Shown: positions 8,948 to 17,444 of the stretch, piece after piece
How the letters are laid out: the number at the start of each line of letters is the position of its first letter
How positions within the stretch are numbered: the first letter of the stretch is position 1
Source: JAJFUV01 sp964384215
GTDB taxonomy: Bacteria > Acidobacteriota > Terriglobia > Bryobacterales > Bryobacteraceae
DNA length: 64,000 nt
Reading direction: 5' to 3'
Assembly (NCBI GenBank): GCA_964384215.1
Contig: CAYLLB010000006.1
Coordinates: forward strand, 62,001-126,000
Made by a program: the position numbers and the translations under genes
Notes under the pieces: model-generated
Databases searched by the model: none
The model's input: only the letters and a program-made list of their open reading frames with translations
Told to the model about the DNA's origin: nothing

Positions 8948-10084
8948 GTGAGACGTAGAGAATTCTTAGGTGCATTAGCGGTGTCGGCACGGGCCGCGGG
9001 CCGTGGGGAATGGTTCCCCGCCGAAAGACGCAAGTACAAGGACGAAGTGACGGGCCGCGAGATTTGGCAAGCCACCACCATCAAGGATAATTACAACCTT
9101 TACTTCAGTTGTCAGAGCTTCACCACGGGCAGCCGTGGACTGGTGTTCGTCTCCTCGCGCACCGGCAGGAGCGAGTTATTCCTGATGGACGTGGATAGCG
9201 GGCGCCTGCGCCAGCTCACCGAAGCCCAAACCGGCATCGGCTACGCGACTGTCTGCCAGCAGGCAAACTCCATCTGCTATGCGGATAACAACGCCGTATG
9301 GTGGCTCAATATCGACACGCTCGAGACTCGCAAGATCTACCAGGTGCCCGCCGGGTACCGTTCGGATTCCCTTTCAGTGGACGACGCGGGCCGCTACGCT
9401 GTGTTCGGCATCACGAAGGCGTTGGACAAGCCCATCAGCCCGTTGCAGACGAATCACTCGCAGGTGATCCGCGTGCGCACCGACGGGTCCGGCTCGGAGA
9501 TGATCTATGAAGAGGACTACTGGATCTCCCACGTGCTGGTCAATCCGCGCGACGCCGACACCATCCTGTTCTGCCACGAGGGCGGCTGGCACATCGTCGC
9601 GCAGCGCATGTGGACGGTCCATGCCAAGACCGGAAAGCTCACCAAGATCCGCGTGGAGGAGACGCCGGAGATCTCCGTGGGCCACGAATACTGGACCGAA
9701 AACGGCGGCGCGGTGGGTTACCATGGCAGCTATAAGGGTCGCCAGTGGATCGGCCGCGTGAGCAAGGACGGCACGAATATGCGCGAGTGGACGCTCACCG
9801 CACCCACGGGCCACAGCAGCGCAAGCGAAGACGGCCGATTCATTGTCGCCGACGGCAACATGGACTTCCCCTACTTGAGCCTGGTGAAGCCCATGGGCAC
9901 CATCGGGGTGTTGGTGCCGCTGGCCTACCGCGGAAAGCTGGATCGTACGACGCCGCACGCGCACGCCAACTTCAGCGCCGACGACAAATGGATTGTGTGG
10001 TGTTCCAGCCGCCACGGCTCACCCAATGTGTACATGATGGAGACGCCGGCGGACACTGGAAAAGGCTGCCTGTTCCCGAGCTAG
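8948..10084 (+). CDS. Tat-exported PL22-like oligogalacturonate lyase
   Basis: 378 residues starting at GTG, preceded by AAGGAG (8936-8941). The leader MRRREFLGAL is a twin-arginine signal, so the protein folds before export to the periplasm. The body is a WD-like beta-propeller of the PL22 oligogalacturonate lyase family: SRTGRSELFLMD, HSQVIRVRTDGSG, HVLVNPRDADTILF, GHEYW (His246) and a PHAH motif (His337 and His339) of the kind that binds the catalytic metal in this family. The expected role is splitting short unsaturated galacturonides from pectin. The gene lies just after the receptor terminator and 10 bases before the GH95-like gene, so the two form a small operon. Confidence 0.75.
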   Translation: MRRREFLGALAVSARAAGRGEWFPAERRKYKDEVTGREIWQATTIKDNYNLYFSCQSFTTGSRGLVFVSSRTGRSELFLMDVDSGRLRQLTEAQTGIGYATVCQQANSICYADNNAVWWLNIDTLETRKIYQVPAGYRSDSLSVDDAGRYAVFGITKALDKPISPLQTNHSQVIRVRTDGSGSEMIYEEDYWISHVLVNPRDADTILFCHEGGWHIVAQRMWTVHAKTGKLTKIRVEETPEISVGHEYWTENGGAVGYHGSYKGRQWIGRVSKDGTNMREWTLTAPTGHSSASEDGRFIVADGNMDFPYLSLVKPMGTIGVLVPLAYRGKLDRTTPHAHANFSADDKWIVWCSSRHGSPNVYMMETPADTGKGCLFPS

Positions 10085-10094
10085 CTGAGTGCGT

Positions 10095-12764
10095 ATGAGG
10101 AACGACCTGACCCGTCGAAACTTCGTACAACTGGCGGCGCCAGCCGTTGCTTTCCTTGATGGGGAAACTTCGGTCGAGTCCGCCTACTCGCCGACGGATG
10201 GAGCCTGGCACGTCGACTGGCCGGGCCGTCTCTCACAGCACGATCTGGTTTACCTCTCGCCGCCTGAAGATCCGATGCTCGGGCTGCCCATCGGCAACGG
10301 CGACATCGGCGCATTGTTGTGGACCACGGAGCGCGAACTGGTGTTCGCCATCAACAAGTGCGACACCTTCGATGACGACGATCCCGGCCCGTACCGCAAT
10401 CGCGAAGAGAAGAACACCGCCACGCGCCACTGCGGCCGTCTGGTGGTTGACTTCGGCTGTCCGGTGTTCGAACTTCTATATCTCAAGAATTTCGTAGGGC
10501 GGCTGGAGATGGCTACCGCTGTCGCCACGCTGGAGTCCACCACGCCCTTCGCCACCGCCTCCGCCGAGGCCTACCTGAGCGCGCCGCACCGCGTGCTGGC
10601 TCTCAAGTGCCGCGTGCGCGGAAACGAGCCGGTCGCGCCGCGCGTGACGCTGGAGCGATGGGGCAGCCGTCACCTCAAGCACTGGTACATGAACGTCAAC
10701 CGCGATCCGGCGCTCGGGCTGGAAGGGACTGCCACCCGCATTCAGCGCGGGCGCATCGTCATCCGCCAGCAACTGCGCACGCTGTTCTTCGTCGTGGCCG
10801 CGCAGTTGGTCCCGGACGGCGGCGTGAGCGCGGACCCGCGCAAGTTGCACAGCCGCGCGGGTGAAGTCGCGTTACCCGCCGCCGGGGAGGCCGGTTTCAA
10901 GGTCTATGTGACGGCGGTGACCTCGGAAAATGATCCGGACCCCGAGGCCGCCGTGCATCGGATTCTGGACAGGGCAATCGCCGAGGGCGAGACGGCCATC
11001 CGCAGGGCGCATGAAGAGGACTGGCGAAAATTCTGGTCCGCGTCCATGGTCGACCTGCCGGAGAAGCACCTGGAGAACATCTGGCACCTTACGCTCTATT
11101 TCGCCAACTCCAGTTCGCGCGGAGCCTACCCGCCGCACTTCTGCAACGGTCTTTGGGGCTGGCAGCACGATTTTGTCCCCTGGGCGGCGTACTTCCAGTG
11201 GAACATGCAGGACTACATCTGGCCGCTAGCGGCTCAGAACCACGCTGAACTGGCGCTGCCCTGGTTCCGCTACCGGCGCAATTCCCTGCCCCACGCAATG
11301 TCATACGCGGCGGAGGTGCTCAAGAAGCCTGGAGCGTTTTACGCCGATGTCGCCAACCGCAAGGGCTACAATGCGCTCGGCCCTACCAACGACAACAACA
11401 AGACGGCGGGCGCGCAGACGGCGCTCGACATGTGGCGCTACTACGCGTTCACACGCGACGAAAGATTCCTGCGCGAGATCGCGTGGCCTGTGATTCGCGA
11501 GGTCACGCGGTTCCACGCCTCTCTTCTGGTATTGAGCGAGGACGGGCGCTACCACATCCATCAAACCAGCGCATACGAAGGCTCGCCGTTGTTTGACGAC
11601 ACGATCACGGACCTGGCCATGATCCGCGGCCTGTTCCCCGTCGCCATGCGCGCCGGCAGAATCACGGGCCACGATCCGGCCGAACTCACGCGCTGGCAGG
11701 AGCAACTCGACAAGCTCACGCCCTTCCGGATGGCGGACCTGACCGAGCCCGAAATGGAGCGAAAGGGCGGTGAACTGTTACATCGCAAGGGCATCGGCGC
11801 GGGCAAGAAGATAGAGTCGCTGAGAGTCTTTGCGGTAGGCAAGGACTCGAAGGGACAGTGGCTGCGCAATCGTTACGCCCACCTCACCGACAAGATGGTG
11901 TACTACGGGCTGCCCGATCCGGAACTGGCCACGGTGTATCCGTCCGACGTGATCGGCTTATCGCAACGCGGCACGGACCTCTTCAAGGCCGCCGTGACGC
12001 AGGTGCGCCTGCACCCCACCGCGGATATCGACCCAAACTCGCGTAAGCCTTCGAACATGGAGGGGCGCGCCGACCAGTGCATGGGCTGGTGCCCTTACAC
12101 GATCGTGCTGGCGCGGCTGGGCCTGGCCGAGGAGTTGGCCGCGGAACTGGCGCATAGCGTCTCGACCTGGCAGTTCTACCCCCAGGGCTTCGGACACTAC
12201 GGTCCGTATTATGTTTTCAAGCCCGAGGCCGAGAACCGCTGGCTGCTGAATCATCCCCGCGATCCGGCCACTCGCAAGAACTTCGATTTCCCGACGTGGC
12301 CGTTCCGTCACTTCGACAATGAAGCCATGCCCATCGTGTCCTGCGCCATCAACGAGATGCTCCTGCAGAGCCACGAGGGCGCCATCCGCATCTGCCCGGC
12401 GGTGCTGCCAGGCTGGCACGTGCGGTTCGAACTAGCGGCCCAAGGCGGCTTCCTGGTGAGCGCGGAACACCGCGATGGCAAGGTGCTCTTCGTGGCGACC
12501 ACCAGCCGCGTGGGCGGCCCCTGCCGCCTGTTCGATCCCTGGCCCGCCAAGCAAACCACGGCGGTGATCAGCCAAGGCGCGGAGGTACCCGTGCGGCGTT
12601 CGGGAGACGTCATCGAATGGGACACGATGCCCGGTGTCCGCTACGTCATCGTTCCGGACGCGAGAATGCTGAACGGCTGGAAAGTTAGACCGATTTCGCC
12701 AGCGCGGCGCGAGGCGCCGAGCAAGCTCGGACACGCCATCCTTGGCCGCGAGCGTTTGTTCTAA
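10095..12764 (+). CDS. Tat-exported GH95-like glycoside hydrolase
   Basis: 889 residues from ATG 10095; a GTG at 10089 would add two residues. A Tat signal (TRRNFVQLAAP) opens the protein. An N-terminal beta-sandwich (LGLPIGNGDIGALLW) leads to an alpha-barrel containing QWNMQDYIWPLAAQNH near residue 370, which lines up with the N-x-Q-MNYWPA signature of GH95 alpha-L-fucosidases/galactosidases. A C-terminal beta-domain finishes it (AIRICPAVLPGW). The aligned region is imperfect, so a related GH95/GH65-clan or DUF5703-type family is possible. It sits 10 bases after the PL22-like gene, with no terminator between. Confidence 0.65.
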   Translation: MRNDLTRRNFVQLAAPAVAFLDGETSVESAYSPTDGAWHVDWPGRLSQHDLVYLSPPEDPMLGLPIGNGDIGALLWTTERELVFAINKCDTFDDDDPGPYRNREEKNTATRHCGRLVVDFGCPVFELLYLKNFVGRLEMATAVATLESTTPFATASAEAYLSAPHRVLALKCRVRGNEPVAPRVTLERWGSRHLKHWYMNVNRDPALGLEGTATRIQRGRIVIRQQLRTLFFVVAAQLVPDGGVSADPRKLHSRAGEVALPAAGEAGFKVYVTAVTSENDPDPEAAVHRILDRAIAEGETAIRRAHEEDWRKFWSASMVDLPEKHLENIWHLTLYFANSSSRGAYPPHFCNGLWGWQHDFVPWAAYFQWNMQDYIWPLAAQNHAELALPWFRYRRNSLPHAMSYAAEVLKKPGAFYADVANRKGYNALGPTNDNNKTAGAQTALDMWRYYAFTRDERFLREIAWPVIREVTRFHASLLVLSEDGRYHIHQTSAYEGSPLFDDTITDLAMIRGLFPVAMRAGRITGHDPAELTRWQEQLDKLTPFRMADLTEPEMERKGGELLHRKGIGAGKKIESLRVFAVGKDSKGQWLRNRYAHLTDKMVYYGLPDPELATVYPSDVIGLSQRGTDLFKAAVTQVRLHPTADIDPNSRKPSNMEGRADQCMGWCPYTIVLARLGLAEELAAELAHSVSTWQFYPQGFGHYGPYYVFKPEAENRWLLNHPRDPATRKNFDFPTWPFRHFDNEAMPIVSCAINEMLLQSHEGAIRICPAVLPGWHVRFELAAQGGFLVSAEHRDGKVLFVATTSRVGGPCRLFDPWPAKQTTAVISQGAEVPVRRSGDVIEWDTMPGVRYVIVPDARMLNGWKVRPISPARREAPSKLGHAILGRERLF

Positions 12765-12790
12765 TGCTGGTGTCCTAAAGAGGGGCTTCC

Positions 12791-14158
12791 CTATTCGACA
12801 GGTTCGGGTACCGAATCTGCGTCGCCTGCCGCAATGTTGCGCGGTAAGCGCCAGACTCTCCGGCCGTCGCGGTCCGTGAAATAGAGGCTGGATTCCGAAA
12901 CATTCTTCGTGTCGCCGTCCGCCCAGAGTGCGTAGAAATCCGGGTGCGCGTTCACGGGGATACGGGCGTAGGTATGGTTGCGCGGGCTATTGCGTGTCAA
13001 CTGCTTCACGCGTTTCCATGTGGTCCCTTCGTCCCGGCTGATCCACAGCACCATGTCGCCGCCGGTAGTGTATGCCTGTGGGCCGGGATCGGTCGGCGCA
13101 ATCAACCGCCACGCGCCATCTGGGTCGATACCCAGCGAACCGAAATCGTAATTGTGATCCGAAGTGGTGACCGTGCGGATGCGCCACTCGCGGCCCGTCC
13201 AGTGCGCCGTACGCCAGGTGCGCGGATCGTTTTCCGGTCCCGACGCATAACCGCGGCTGGTGAGATATAGGATCACCGGCAGGCCCCGCCGGTCGAACTG
13301 CACCGTCTTGAGGTACACCAACAGTCCGCCGGACTTGTAGTCGTGCACCAAGGCGGGATTCGCGGCATGCTTCAACGGCACCGTCACCTCGGCGCCGCCG
13401 GCCGTGGTCCAGGTCCGGCCCATATCGGCCGTCTCCAGATAATACAGATTCGTCCGGGCGTTCAGGCCCTCCGGCTCGGGGTGATAGTTGAACGCCGTGG
13501 CCACCCGCCGCTTGTCCTGGCAGGTAATCTGGTAGTGCCCTTGATCGAAGTGCGCGAGCATCCGCGGCTCGCTCCACTCCATCCCATCGCGGCTCGTCAT
13601 CCAGAAAAGCCGGCGGTTGCGGCCCGCGTAAAGCGTATGCAGGAGCAGGAAGCCGCGGCCCTCCAGGTACAAGGCGTGGGCGTAACTGAAGTTAGTTGTC
13701 TTGACTAAGTCGAACTCGTCGATAGAGTATGGCTTGCGGCTCTTATAAATGTAAGATGGGCGCGCGGTGCCGTGCGAATTCGAGAAGATCCAGACATGGC
13801 CCTCCGCGTCGATTGTCATCACCGGGTTGTCGTGCGCATCGCTGGTGTGCCGGTTCAGGAGAATGCGGGGCCGCGCCACTTTGCCGGTCTTGTGGTCGTA
13901 GTACGACACCATGTGCTGCAGTTCGTTCTTTTGCTTCGACGTACCGCCGTACACGAAAAAGGTCTTTTGGGCCTTCACGGCGTAATAAGCGACCGGCGAT
14001 TGCTGCTGCGGATAGGTAGCGAAGCCGCCGCTGTACTTGTAGGCGTATTCGTCGCCGGATGGCTGGTTGGCATACCAGATCCCGCGGAAACCGTCGGCCG
14101 TGGGCAAGGGTTCCCCGGCGGCCGCAGCCGCCAGCAGGAGAGCGATCACGATTCTCAT
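12791..14158 (-). CDS. Secreted BNR_4-family protein, possible polysaccharide lyase
   Basis: 455 residues with a signal peptide (MRIVIALLLAAAAAG). The sequence matches the BNR_4 beta-propeller family: DGFRGIWYANQPSGDEY, KTFFVYGGTS, HMVSYYDHKTG, HTSDAHDNPVMTID, then SNSHG. Known members of the wider group include the ulvan lyases PL24/PL25, which use paired histidines on the propeller. Here the HDNP and SNSHG histidines are 20 residues apart, in a comparable arrangement. The substrate is unknown; rhamnose- or uronate-containing polymers are plausible given the neighbours. I placed the start at 14158, which overlaps the methyltransferase stop by 4 bases (ATGA). The open frame continues upstream, but only as the shadow of the methyltransferase gene. 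Confidence 0.7.
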   Translation of the reverse strand: MRIVIALLLAAAAAGEPLPTADGFRGIWYANQPSGDEYAYKYSGGFATYPQQQSPVAYYAVKAQKTFFVYGGTSKQKNELQHMVSYYDHKTGKVARPRILLNRHTSDAHDNPVMTIDAEGHVWIFSNSHGTARPSYIYKSRKPYSIDEFDLVKTTNFSYAHALYLEGRGFLLLHTLYAGRNRRLFWMTSRDGMEWSEPRMLAHFDQGHYQITCQDKRRVATAFNYHPEPEGLNARTNLYYLETADMGRTWTTAGGAEVTVPLKHAANPALVHDYKSGGLLVYLKTVQFDRRGLPVILYLTSRGYASGPENDPRTWRTAHWTGREWRIRTVTTSDHNYDFGSLGIDPDGAWRLIAPTDPGPQAYTTGGDMVLWISRDEGTTWKRVKQLTRNSPRNHTYARIPVNAHPDFYALWADGDTKNVSESSLYFTDRDGRRVWRLPRNIAAGDADSVPEPVE

Positions 14159-15120
14159 ATGCGTTTGCGAACCAGAAACGTGTTTGAGATCCAGTCCGGA
14201 TCGCCCACGCACCCATCCGGCAGCACCTCGAGCGTTTCGCAGCCGGACGCGGCGGCGATCGAAAACACGTCCCGCTGCGGCAGCAGGTGCATCTCCACGC
14301 GGTCGGTGCGCGGCCGAGACCGCAGGTAATCCGCGACTTTGAAACGATACTCGCGCGCGTAGGTGGGCACCTGAAAGAAAGCCACGCCCCCCGGGCGCAA
14401 GACATCGAGCAGTCTCCGCAGAACGTGTGCAATCAACGGCGGTGGATTGTGTTGGAGCACGATCACGGAGAAAACCAGATCCGCGGGAGGCAACTCGTCG
14501 AGCGACGCGACTCCGCTCACCAGGGCCAACTCCACGTTGCCGCAACCCGCGCCCGCCAGGTATTCGCGCGCCAGCTTCAAGTGCGGTTCCGAAATGTCGC
14601 AGGCCCAAACGCGCTCAAATCTTCCCGCCAGCCAGCGCGTGATGCGTCCGGTCCCGCAACCGTACTCCAGGCACATTGCGAGCGAGGCCGGCTTGATGCC
14701 ATTGCGCTCCAGCCAGGCCAGTAGCCGCGTCACGTCGCTTTCACCCGATCCGAGATACTCCTGCGCGTGCTCATCGAAGCGATCCATGCGGAACTCTTCG
14801 CCCGTGAGAACCGACCAGTACGGCTCGCTCGCGCCGAACGCATTCCACGACCCCGCCACGCGTTCAAACAGCGCACGCAACTCCCGCTCGCCGGCGACGG
14901 CGGTTTCCACATCGATGCGCGGGCACTCGTCCATGGGCAGCAGCCAGGACGACGCCAGAGCAGCCTGCCGGAACTCAGCCGACTGCAGCATGGCCATGCG
15001 CAACGAGTCCACGTCCTCATGCGTGCCTATGTGATGTTCGATTACCTCCTCATTCTCGGGCTCGCGGCCCAGGATGAGGCGATACGCTTGGACGACCTGC
15101 TCTCTCGTGACCATTCCCAA
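14155..15120 (-). CDS. Class I SAM-dependent methyltransferase with DUF4214-like N-terminus
   Basis: 321 residues. The first 60 or so look like a DUF4214-type helical module (YRLILGREPENEE, then LQSAEFRQA), a module often found on proteins handling surface sugars. A Rossmann methyltransferase follows: motif I LEYGCGTGR at 151-159, an acidic strand end WACDISEP, and LRPGGVAFFQVP. It probably methylates a small molecule or sugar, but no substrate can be read from the sequence. It lies 11 bases after the Gfo/Idh gene and overlaps the BNR_4 gene by 4 bases, so it belongs to the same minus-strand run. The start may be 15120 or 15114. Confidence 0.65.
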   Translation of the reverse strand: MGMVTREQVVQAYRLILGREPENEEVIEHHIGTHEDVDSLRMAMLQSAEFRQAALASSWLLPMDECPRIDVETAVAGERELRALFERVAGSWNAFGASEPYWSVLTGEEFRMDRFDEHAQEYLGSGESDVTRLLAWLERNGIKPASLAMCLEYGCGTGRITRWLAGRFERVWACDISEPHLKLAREYLAGAGCGNVELALVSGVASLDELPPADLVFSVIVLQHNPPPLIAHVLRRLLDVLRPGGVAFFQVPTYAREYRFKVADYLRSRPRTDRVEMHLLPQRDVFSIAAASGCETLEVLPDGCVGDPDWISNTFLVRKRI

Positions 15121-15131
15121 CCCGGCGCCGG

Positions 15132-16151
15132 CTAGAGCCGCACCGGCTTTCCCTCCCGCGCCGAAACCTCGGCCGCCAGGCAGATGCGGTGTGTTTTCAC
15201 GGCGTCGGCCACATTGCAGTGTGATTCCCTGTCGTTCAGGATGCAGTCAACGAAGTGATTCATCTGGCCGACGAAGGGATGGTGCGAGACTTCGGCGGTA
15301 TCCGGCAGCACCGTCGGCACCGTCGCCCACCCGGTTTGCCCCGGCCAGCGCCGGGTGACGAATTGATTATTGCGAATCGCGCCACGGTCTCCCAGCAATA
15401 CGATGGGAAACGCATAAGGCATCATGGCTTCGAGTGAACAGCCCACCTTGCCGATCAACCCGCCGTCGAACTTGACGAGGGTGAGCGCGTTCGGATCGTA
15501 TCCGAACTTCAAGTGGTTCTTCGGACTGGTGTTGGAGTAGCAAAAGACTTCCACCGCTTCCCGCCCCACGAAGTAGCGCAAAGCATCTACAGCGTGGCAA
15601 CCGCCGGTGAGCAGGCAGTTGCCGCCATAGCGTTTCTGGATGATCCACTCGTAGCCCGAGTACCAAGGCCCGATGTCGTGCATGTAGTCCACTTCGGCGT
15701 AGTAAAGGTCGCCCACCAACTCGTCCGCCAGCATGGTTTTGATCGTTTCGACGAGCGGATTCCAGCGCAGCACGAAGCTGACCACGCTTTTCACGTTGGC
15801 GCTCCGGACGGCCGCATCCAGCGCCGCCAGGCTCGTCTCATCCAACGCGATGGGCTTCTCCACCACCACGTGCCGGCCGCTCGAAGCGGCGGCGATGCCT
15901 TGTGGGGCGTGCACTTGATGCGGCGTGCAGACGCTCACGATGCGCACGCGCTCATCCTTCAACAGCTCATTCAGGTCCGTGTAAGCGCGGCAGCCGGCAA
16001 GATTGAACTCCGCCGCACGCGCCTCGGCGCGCGCCTTGTCGCGGCTCAGCAGCGCGACAACCTCCGTGTGCGGATTCTTCTGGAACGCCTTGATGTGCTC
16101 GCCCGCCACCCAACCGGTGCCCAGGACGGCAACTCCCAATTCCTTCGCCAT
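15132..16151 (-). CDS. Cytoplasmic Gfo/Idh/MocA-family oxidoreductase
   Basis: 339 residues with no signal peptide. The Rossmann dinucleotide site is at the N-terminus (AVLGTGWVAGEH), the family's EKPIAL motif carries Lys99, and a GGCHAVDALRYF segment supplies the conserved histidine region of the C-terminal alpha/beta domain. Members oxidise or reduce sugars, inositols or their derivatives with NAD(P). The gene lies 9 bases after the Tat-exported homologue, so the two may act on related substrates on either side of the membrane. The specific substrate cannot be told. Confidence 0.8.
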   Translation of the reverse strand: MAKELGVAVLGTGWVAGEHIKAFQKNPHTEVVALLSRDKARAEARAAEFNLAGCRAYTDLNELLKDERVRIVSVCTPHQVHAPQGIAAASSGRHVVVEKPIALDETSLAALDAAVRSANVKSVVSFVLRWNPLVETIKTMLADELVGDLYYAEVDYMHDIGPWYSGYEWIIQKRYGGNCLLTGGCHAVDALRYFVGREAVEVFCYSNTSPKNHLKFGYDPNALTLVKFDGGLIGKVGCSLEAMMPYAFPIVLLGDRGAIRNNQFVTRRWPGQTGWATVPTVLPDTAEVSHHPFVGQMNHFVDCILNDRESHCNVADAVKTHRICLAAEVSAREGKPVRL

Positions 16152-16160
16152 TCGTCTCTC

Positions 16161-17393
16161 CTAATCCAGCCGGATCGTCTGGCTGTCTTCGTCGAACTGG
16201 GCCACCTTGCGGGCCAGATGCGATTGCATGGCCATGATGAGGGCCGTCTGCGTACGGTAGCCGTTTTCGATGTCCGCGTTCGTCTTCGCGCGCGTGCGCA
16301 CCGCGGTAAGGAAATTGCGCACATGTTCGCGCACCATATTGTAGCTGGGGATGTCCACGGCGCGGTTCTGCGTCGGCCGCTCGGGCTCTATGAGCAGGTT
16401 CGATTCGCGCAGCGTGATGGCCCCTTGCGTGCCACGGATGACAGGATCGAAAGTCTCGCCGTTCCCCTGGCTGCCCACGATGGCGACTGTCACGCCGGAC
16501 GGGTACTCCAGCAACGCGTCGAACGTGTCCGGGACTTCGCGCTCGCCATGGAAGACGTATTGCGCGCCGATCGCCACTACGCGCTTCGGGAAACCCAGGC
16601 CGAGCGCCATCACCACCGGCGCCAGGTAGTGCGGATACAGGTCCGTCACCGGGCCGCCGGAGTAGTCCATGTACATGCGCCAGCGGAAGTAACGCGAGAC
16701 GTCGAAGGGGCGCTTCGGCGCGTCGGCCAGGAAGGCTTCCCAATTCAGGTCCGGGCCCGCCTGTGCGTTGGGATCGTCCACCGGCATGCCGCGCTCGCCC
16801 CAATCGCCCTGCCGGAACAGTCCTGTAACCACGTGGATCGGCTTGCCTATGGCGCCCTTGTTGATATGCGTGCGGGCATTCAGATACATCACATCGCTGG
16901 CGCGCTGCGTGCCCACCTGGAAAACCACCTTGCTTGCACGCACTTCGCCGGCCAGTTCCTTAAGCTTTTCGAACTGCGACCAGTGTGTGAGCGGTTTTTC
17001 GCAATAGACGTCCTTGCCCGCGCGCACGGCCTCCAGCGCGTGGTAGACGTGCAGACGGTCGGGCGTGGCGATGAACACGGCATCGACGTTCGGATCCTTC
17101 AGCAGCTCAGCGGACGTGCTGTAGGCCTTGGCATTCAACCGGGCCGCCGTCTTCTCCAGCCGCGGCCGGTAAGCGTCGCAGACGGCCACTATGTCGCCCG
17201 CGAAACCTTCCTCTTTCAGCCGCAGCACTTCGTTCATGAGACTATTGCCGCGGCCGCCGGATCCAATCAGCCCGATGCCGAGCCGCTCTTTTTTCGTGCG
17301 CGCTTCCTGCGCGTGCGCCACCGCGGTGAAGGCCGCCGAGGCCGCCAGGAAGTCACGGCGGCGGGTAGACGTACGAGACTCGTGGGATATCAT
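16161..17393 (-). CDS. Tat-exported Gfo/Idh/MocA-family oxidoreductase
   Basis: 410 residues. The leader carries a clear twin-arginine motif (TRRRDFLAASAAF) ending near AHAQ. The Rossmann site is GLIGSGGRGN, the family motif is YCEKPLTHW, and the C-terminal domain carries SGGPVTDLYPH, where the catalytic-pocket His is kept. An SD-like GGAGGT lies 7 bases before the ATG. Tat export fits enzymes that bind NAD(P) tightly in the cytoplasm, as the glucose-fructose oxidoreductase of Zymomonas does. It lies between an unknown Tat protein and a cytoplasmic homologue. The substrate is unknown. Confidence 0.8.
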   Translation of the reverse strand: MISHESRTSTRRRDFLAASAAFTAVAHAQEARTKKERLGIGLIGSGGRGNSLMNEVLRLKEEGFAGDIVAVCDAYRPRLEKTAARLNAKAYSTSAELLKDPNVDAVFIATPDRLHVYHALEAVRAGKDVYCEKPLTHWSQFEKLKELAGEVRASKVVFQVGTQRASDVMYLNARTHINKGAIGKPIHVVTGLFRQGDWGERGMPVDDPNAQAGPDLNWEAFLADAPKRPFDVSRYFRWRMYMDYSGGPVTDLYPHYLAPVVMALGLGFPKRVVAIGAQYVFHGEREVPDTFDALLEYPSGVTVAIVGSQGNGETFDPVIRGTQGAITLRESNLLIEPERPTQNRAVDIPSYNMVREHVRNFLTAVRTRAKTNADIENGYRTQTALIMAMQSHLARKVAQFDEDSQTIRLD

Positions 17394-17444
17394 TGCGAAG
17401 ACCTCCGGGTCAGACAGTATGATCCTGAAATCGGCGCGATCCTG

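Noticed and set aside
14159..14608. N-terminal extension of 150 residues on the BNR_4 protein
   Set aside because: It overlaps the methyltransferase gene in another frame; the signal peptide starts at 14158 and an ATGA overlap is present.
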